The position numbers and the translations under genes are program-made. A DNA stretch of 64,000 bases, taken from NCBI RefSeq assembly GCF_018320785.1, contig NC_054872.1, positions 39,420,551 through 39,484,550 on the forward strand, read 5' to 3'. The notes beneath the pieces are model-generated. The model worked only from the letters and a program-made list of their open reading frames with translations, was not told where the DNA came from and ran no database searches. Each line of letters starts with the position of its first letter. Position 1 is the stretch's first letter. This document shows, piece by piece, positions 62,001-64,000 of the stretch. Origin of the DNA: Cheilinus undulatus. Lineage: Eukaryota > Chordata > Actinopteri > Labriformes > Labridae.

Positions 62001-62984
62001 CTACATTCATATCTTCTTTATGAAACATGGCTTACCTGTCACTGAAAATGAAAGGTCTGTCTTAGGCATTTAGCTCCATGCACAGCGATTGTCAAAGCCC
62101 CTCAGGACCAAAACAAGCCAGAACAACTTAAACAACACTGTATAAGAAAACTACACAGGTCAAAAGAGGAGACTGATCTTTGCTGCTTGAATGCCAACAA
62201 TTACTGAGGGATTAACGCTAGCATGGGTATTTTTGTGATGAAAAAGTCTTTGTTTTAAGACAACCTTCACCAAGACATTATCTGGAGGCCATTTCATTGT
62301 CATTTGTACGATTCTTGACATCGCTGCTGACAACGATGGGAACTGATTGTGAATAAATACGGTTCTGATCAAACCAAATGGATTTGCCTGCATCCATTAA
62401 GCTGTGTTTTCTGACCACCCTGAACCAGTTGTGATTCATCCCACCAGTGGAGGCTAAAAATAGCTGATTTAATGCCAAAAGCGGCTGTTAGCGTCAGTTG
62501 GCACTGTGATGCAGGTTGACAGGGTGGATGAAGACAGATGCTGATGATTACAGGTGGCGCAGTGGGGATAATTACGTATAATGTGTGGTTATTTGGGACA
62601 CAACGCTGGGATGTAGGGAAAATACACGGGACTGAAAATTTAAGATGGGGACAGACTAAACAGCTGGGTTTAAGAATGATGACACAGGAATGGGGGGGAT
62701 AAAGACGACGACATGAGCTGAATGCTGATAAGGCTTTGGGATGGAAGGAGGAAATAGAGGAACGTACATGGCGGGGGATGAATGCGAAGACAGAGGAGAT
62801 AAAGGTGAAGCTGCGAACAAGAGATTCGGATCTGAAGACAAGCAAACAAGACATGGTGGCTTACATTTCTGGTCCTTCCAGGTGACGGTGGGCTCAGGTC
62901 GACCTACTGCAAGACAGTAGAGGTTTACATTCTCGCCTTCGTTTACCGACACGTTTTTGGAGATATTCACGATCCTGGCCGGCA
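37929..62984 (-). CDS. iglon5: iglon5 (IgLON family member 5), 3' half: Ig2, Ig3 and GPI signal
   Basis: Five exons on the minus strand join with matching phases and GT/AG ends: 62865-62984, 48377-48508, 48001-48121, 43853-44004, 37929-38032. They encode 208 whole residues. Ig2 runs from VPARIVNIS through GRPEPTVTW to DYEC and KVKVTVNYPP; Ig3 runs from [10 protein letters not shown] through WYRDDHR to [16 protein letters not shown]; then RPGAIQG and a hydrophobic tail ending LSTVLLLKV, a GPI-attachment signal. Among IgLONs, [17 protein letters not shown], the [10 protein letters not shown] segment and NRLGAS fit IGLON5 better than LSAMP, NTM, OPCML or NEGR1, from family memory. The protein would be a GPI-anchored neural adhesion molecule forming homo- and heterodimers. 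The leader and Ig1 exons lie beyond the window. Introns are long (14.4 kb within Ig2) and repeat-filled. Confidence 0.9.
38701..40096 (+). mobile_element. Decayed full-length Tc1-like transposon
   Basis: About 65-base terminal inverted repeats: left AACCCCAATTCTG...GGCGCTGCGTAAAATGTCAA; right, reading inward, TACAACCCCAATTCCCCAAA...GACGCTGCGTAAAATGTAAA. Inside, on the plus strand, are transposase remnants: a helix-turn-helix-like part ([17 protein letters not shown], 39230-39427) and a DDE part ([13 protein letters not shown] type, near 39470). Frameshifts and stops show it is dead. It lies in the last intron of iglon5, antisense to it. The same family lies at 6739-8308. Confidence 0.85.
40097..41725. 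other. iglon5 intron, nothing clear
   Basis: Non-coding intron. An ACTAAAA-type stretch is at about 40660-40765. The minus open frame at 41159-41422 has no recognisable domain. Confidence 0.4.
41727..42252. mobile_element. Internally deleted Tc1-like element (second family)
   Basis: The left end is AGTATTCATCCCAGTGTATG and the right end is GGGGGTGAATAGTTTTTACA GGCACTGTA. The same right-end pattern closes the copy near 54140. Typical internal phrases (AAATTATATTGACCATGATT, AATAAAAGGGTAAAACATCC) are present. There is no transposase. Confidence 0.7.
42253..43090. other. iglon5 intron, nothing recognised
   Basis: Non-coding intron without clear repeats. Confidence 0.35.
43100..43705 (+). repeat. 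Purine-rich (G/A) tract
   Basis: About 600 bases strongly biased to A and G on the plus strand (GGAGGGAGGAAGAGAGGGAG type; densest at 43351-43400). In the iglon5 transcript it is pyrimidine-rich and lies about 150-750 bases after the Ig3 exon. Long open frames on the minus strand are Ser/Pro/Leu-rich by-products. Confidence 0.75.
43853..44004 (-). CDS. iglon5: iglon5 exon: second half of Ig3
   Basis: Acceptor CCACCCAG, donor TTTC|GTAAGT; enters in phase 2, leaves in phase 1. It encodes [17 protein letters not shown] then [20 protein letters not shown] and [13 protein letters not shown], with the F-strand cysteine of Ig3 and sequons NVT, NYT and NAS. Confidence 0.92.
44005..45265. other. iglon5 intron, nothing recognised
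   Basis: Non-coding intron between the two Ig3 exons. Some unique sequence; no exon-like segment in the right phase. Confidence 0.4.
45285..46440. repeat. 1.2-kb minisatellite, 20-bp unit, with higher-order structure
   Basis: Variants of ACATGTAGCACCATGCAGTG repeat about 57 times. A distinctive block containing AGTGGTTGTAGCAC recurs 260 bases apart (about 45424 and 45684), i.e. 13 units, so groups of units were duplicated. A TCACCAGACAGCACCATACA block recurs at 45921, 45971 and 46051. The minus strand stays open in all frames because the unit lacks stop codons. It lies in the iglon5 intron between the Ig3 exons. Confidence 0.95.
46441..47235. other. iglon5 intron, nothing recognised
   Basis: Non-coding. 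No clear repeat boundaries. Confidence 0.35.
47240..47502 (-). mobile_element. CCTCCGCC-type element, compact copy
   Basis: It runs from GACCTCCGCCAAGGAGGTTA to GGCGGAGGTCTGCGCTCTCC and then AAGTGTTTTTCTAG. It is the reverse complement of the element at 31766-31990, sharing the CGTCTGGATCCAGGAATTTT segment. Superfamily unassigned. Confidence 0.65.
48001..48121 (-). CDS. iglon5: iglon5 exon: first half of Ig3
   Basis: Acceptor CCATTTTTCCAG, donor CACAG|GTGAGA; enters in phase 1, leaves in phase 2. It encodes [20 protein letters not shown] then [19 protein letters not shown], with the B-strand cysteine and the tryptophan of Ig3. It was too short to stand out as an open frame. Confidence 0.92.
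48377..48508 (-). CDS. iglon5: iglon5 exon: second half of Ig2
   Basis: Acceptor TGTCAATAG, donor CAACT|GTAAGT; phase 1 at both ends. It encodes [18 protein letters not shown], then [16 protein letters not shown] and QRKVKVTVN, with the F-strand cysteine of Ig2. Confidence 0.92.
48795..49170 (+). repeat. Teleost dispersed repeat (CACTTACCCATTCACACACA type)
   Basis: Phrases TCAAAGCGCTGTATACACTG, CACATTCACATGCCAATGATG and AAGTGTCTCACCCAAAGACA belong to a familiar teleost repeat, probably retroelement-derived. It starts near a CAGTGGTTTTCAAAG hAT-like end at 48795. A related phrase (GGAGGACCTGGAGAGAACCC) occurs at 49681. Confidence 0.5.
49865..50570. repeat. AGCT-rich array (copy 5), longest block
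   Basis: About 700 bases of AGCTAAAGCTAACTTAGC and TTAGCTTTAGCAACATGAGC type units with many TAGCTA and AGCTAAGCT inverted repeats. It lies inside the 14.4-kb iglon5 intron. A GGGTTAGGGGGTTAGGATTA stretch follows at about 50786. Confidence 0.75.
50571..53585. other. iglon5 intron, mostly unique
   Basis: ATTACCA-rich unique AT sequence at 50.7-51.0 kb, then a repeat-poor part (51.2-53.1 kb) with GC-richer and GA-rich pieces (52.26-52.62 kb). No exon with Ig features was found. It may include regulatory or conserved intronic sequence. Confidence 0.35.
53600..54144 (+). mobile_element. Truncated Tc1-like transposon (second family)
   Basis: The transposase remnant includes CTGTGAAGCACAGTGGTGGC AGCATCATGCTG ([12 protein letters not shown], 53720-53760), a hallmark of Tc1-like catalytic domains. 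The end AGGGGGTGAATACTCTCTAT AGGAACTGTA matches the element at 41727-42252. The copy is frameshifted and lacks its left half. Confidence 0.8.
54150..54890 (+). repeat. Repeat with an internal ~210-bp imperfect duplication
   Basis: The segment from about 54352 (GCCAAGAAAAGCCTCAATGC) is echoed from about 54566 (GGCTAAAGAAAGCTTTCAGT), with shared CTTTGCTGTTC/GTTCTTTGCTC and TCCAATTTGGAT/TCCAATTCTGAT. The right part (CAGATTGGAGCTCTGCAAGA) reads like a teleost dispersed repeat. Class unknown. Confidence 0.45.
54891..58770. other. iglon5 intron, nothing clear
   Basis: Non-coding intron. Overlapping open frames at 56628-57026 on both strands have no domain resemblance. Short T- and A-rich tracts occur. 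No Ig-type exon is visible. Confidence 0.35.
59764..60225. mobile_element. Possible DNA element (GGGCTGTCAAATTA end)
   Basis: It opens GGGGCTGTCAAATTATTATA with GGTGATTAATCCTTTTG and closes with GGACATTAATCGAACCAGGT ... TATCCCTA, resembling a widespread teleost repeat with ATTAAT-rich ends. Boundaries are tentative. Confidence 0.35.
60934..61680. mobile_element. AT-rich MITE (AACACTTTA ends) hosting a hAT insertion
   Basis: The left end is CAACACTTTACAAGCATGAT; the right end reads inward as GGAAACACTTTATAATAGCT. The inside has repeated TAAATGCTTTATAAATGATG and GGTTTACTAATG-type phrases. It is split by the hAT-like element at 61190-61530. Confidence 0.6.
61182..61538. mobile_element. hAT-like MITE with perfect 8-bp target duplication
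   Basis: TACTAATG occurs at 61182-61189 and 61531-61538, flanking a 341-base element. It begins CAGTGGTTCCTAATCTTTTT; the other end reads inward as CCTTGGTTCTCAACCTGGGG. CAGTGGTTCTCAA-type ends are typical of hAT. A C/G-homopolymer-rich part lies at 61467-61502. Confidence 0.85.
61681..62864. other. iglon5 intron next to the Ig2 exon
   Basis: Mostly unique sequence. The purine-rich piece at 62640-62850 gives a Ser/Pro-rich minus-strand frame that is not coding. No further exon was recognised. Confidence 0.4.
62865..62984 (-). CDS. iglon5: iglon5 exon: first half of Ig2
   Basis: Acceptor CTTGTTTTTCAG, donor AAAT|GTAAGCC; phase 1 at both ends. It encodes the end of VPARIVNIS, then [20 protein letters not shown] and [11 protein letters not shown]. 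The B-strand cysteine and the W of Ig2 are present, with sequons NIS and NVS. The frame continues open past the donor, but the match to the family stops there. Confidence 0.92.
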
Positions 62985-64000
62985 CTGAAAAACAAGAACA
63001 GGCTATTAAAATATGACCTCAAAATCCCCTTTTTCTATCATAAATTATTGATGAGGTATGGCCTTACAGCCTGTTAAGGTGGTTAAAGTATGATGCAAAT
63101 CCCTGCTTCTAAGACAGACAGGCAATCAGCTGATTAATGATCTGTGCCCGAGTGCTTACTGAGCTGTGCAGCAATATGCTTGACCGTCCACTTAAAATGC
63201 ACTGAATTCTAAATGGCTGCAAATGGGCATTTAAATCTCCTTCTCCTGACATCTAATCTAATTTGATCCTAAAAAAAAAAAATCAACAGGAGGACACGTA
63301 AAAGTGGTAGCTGGAATTTCTTACTTTCTAAAGAGAACGACTAATCCCTGAATATAATTCTGCCCCAAAACTTTCAGAGTGTTGAGTGCTATGCATGTAT
63401 TTAGTTTGATAACAAGATGACCCTTGAATTTAAATAGCCCATTATCATTGTTTTTAATGAGCTTGGCCCTGAGATTGCTTTTTTTGAGCAAGCCACACAC
63501 CAAGGATCCTATTTTTCTCTATCTTGCTGGAGTTGAATACTTGCCGCGATAAGGCACAGATTGGAGTGGCGCTGAAGCCGCTCCTGCTTGATTTACTGAC
63601 TTGAGGGTGTAATTATTTTGTGTGATATCAAGCTAGGGCTGAAATTGCAGGCAGCTTGGAATTAGGTATATATGGTCAATCTGTGCCAAGCTTTGGGCCC
63701 TGCAGACAAGAGTGTTTGTTTGGCTGCAGTGCGATGTGAAAACTCTGTTAGTAAGCTGCTGACATTGTCTCTGCCACCTGTGAGTCGTGAGCCAGGCCAC
63801 GTGTTTTCCATTTCAGCAGAATGTACCTAATATATCCTGTTAAAAGTTTTCAGTTTCATTCTGCTGGTGATGCATGACTGCAGTGTGCATCCCACACACT
63901 CTGGAATATGCATAAAATCTGACAAATGCAGAGGGAAGAGGTCTGAGATCCATCTTCTGGGCAGTCCTGTGCCAATGCATGATGTCACTCAGGATCAGTC
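62985..64000. other. iglon5 intron at the right edge
   Basis: Intron between the (unseen) Ig1 exon and the Ig2 exon. Nothing else recognised. The Ig1 and leader exons must lie to the right. Confidence 0.5.

Noticed and set aside
62369..62864. Extension of the iglon5 Ig2 exon past 62865
   Set aside because: The frame stays open, but the family match ends at the consensus donor AAAT|GTAAGCC, and the next exon joins perfectly at 48508.
43853..62984. Assignment to lsamp, ntm, opcml or negr1
   Set aside because: Residue patterns [28 protein letters not shown] and NRLGAS fit IGLON5 better from family memory; a tree with all IgLONs would settle it.

Overview
The window is a piece of a ray-finned fish nuclear genome. 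The evidence is vertebrate-type intron-split genes, a receptor of the free-fatty-acid family, IgSF genes with phase-1 exons, and a heavy load of teleost-style DNA transposons (Tc1-like, hAT-like, TTAA-flanked MITEs) and minisatellites. A percomorph-type teleost is my inference. No bacterial, plasmid, CRISPR or phage features are present, and I recognised no tRNA or rRNA gene.

Three genes can be supported. (1) A plus-strand free-fatty-acid receptor 2/3-like GPCR has one coding exon at 1119-2144 and a probable non-coding first exon near 280-310. (2) A minus-strand IgSF membrane receptor spans about 17379 down to 9089. I assembled it from splice signals and matching phase-1 junctions: signal peptide exon, V domain fused to a J-like strand, C1-type domain, and a transmembrane exon carrying a lysine; a short last exon is tentative. 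Its VJ-C1 layout resembles SIRP and the VJ-C1 receptors known from amphibians; I cannot name it. (3) The 3' half of an IgLON gene lies on the minus strand, 62984 down to 37929, and is best matched to iglon5. It comprises second Ig domain (two exons), third Ig domain (two exons) and a GPI-signal exon with stop codon. Its first exons lie beyond the right edge.

Layout: 1-2970 ffar-like gene; 2971-9088 spacer with a 42-bp triplication, a TTAA MITE, an AGCT-rich array and a Tc1 remnant split by a hAT-like element; 9089-17379 VJ-C1 receptor, with introns full of repeats; 17380-37928 intergenic, with repeats, a G/T-skewed kilobase, and repeat-poor islands at 27.9-30.3 kb and 34.0-37.9 kb that may be regulatory; 37929-62984 iglon5, whose introns hold Tc1 remnants, a purine-rich tract, a 1.2-kb 20-bp minisatellite and several hAT/MITE copies; 62985-64000 the next iglon5 intron.

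The genes do not form a pathway. The GPCR would sense short-chain carboxylates, the VJ-C1 protein looks like an immune cell-surface receptor, and IgLON5 is a GPI-anchored neural adhesion protein. The most interesting items are the VJ-C1 receptor and the dispersed, self-complementary AGCT-rich arrays, which share flanking modules.
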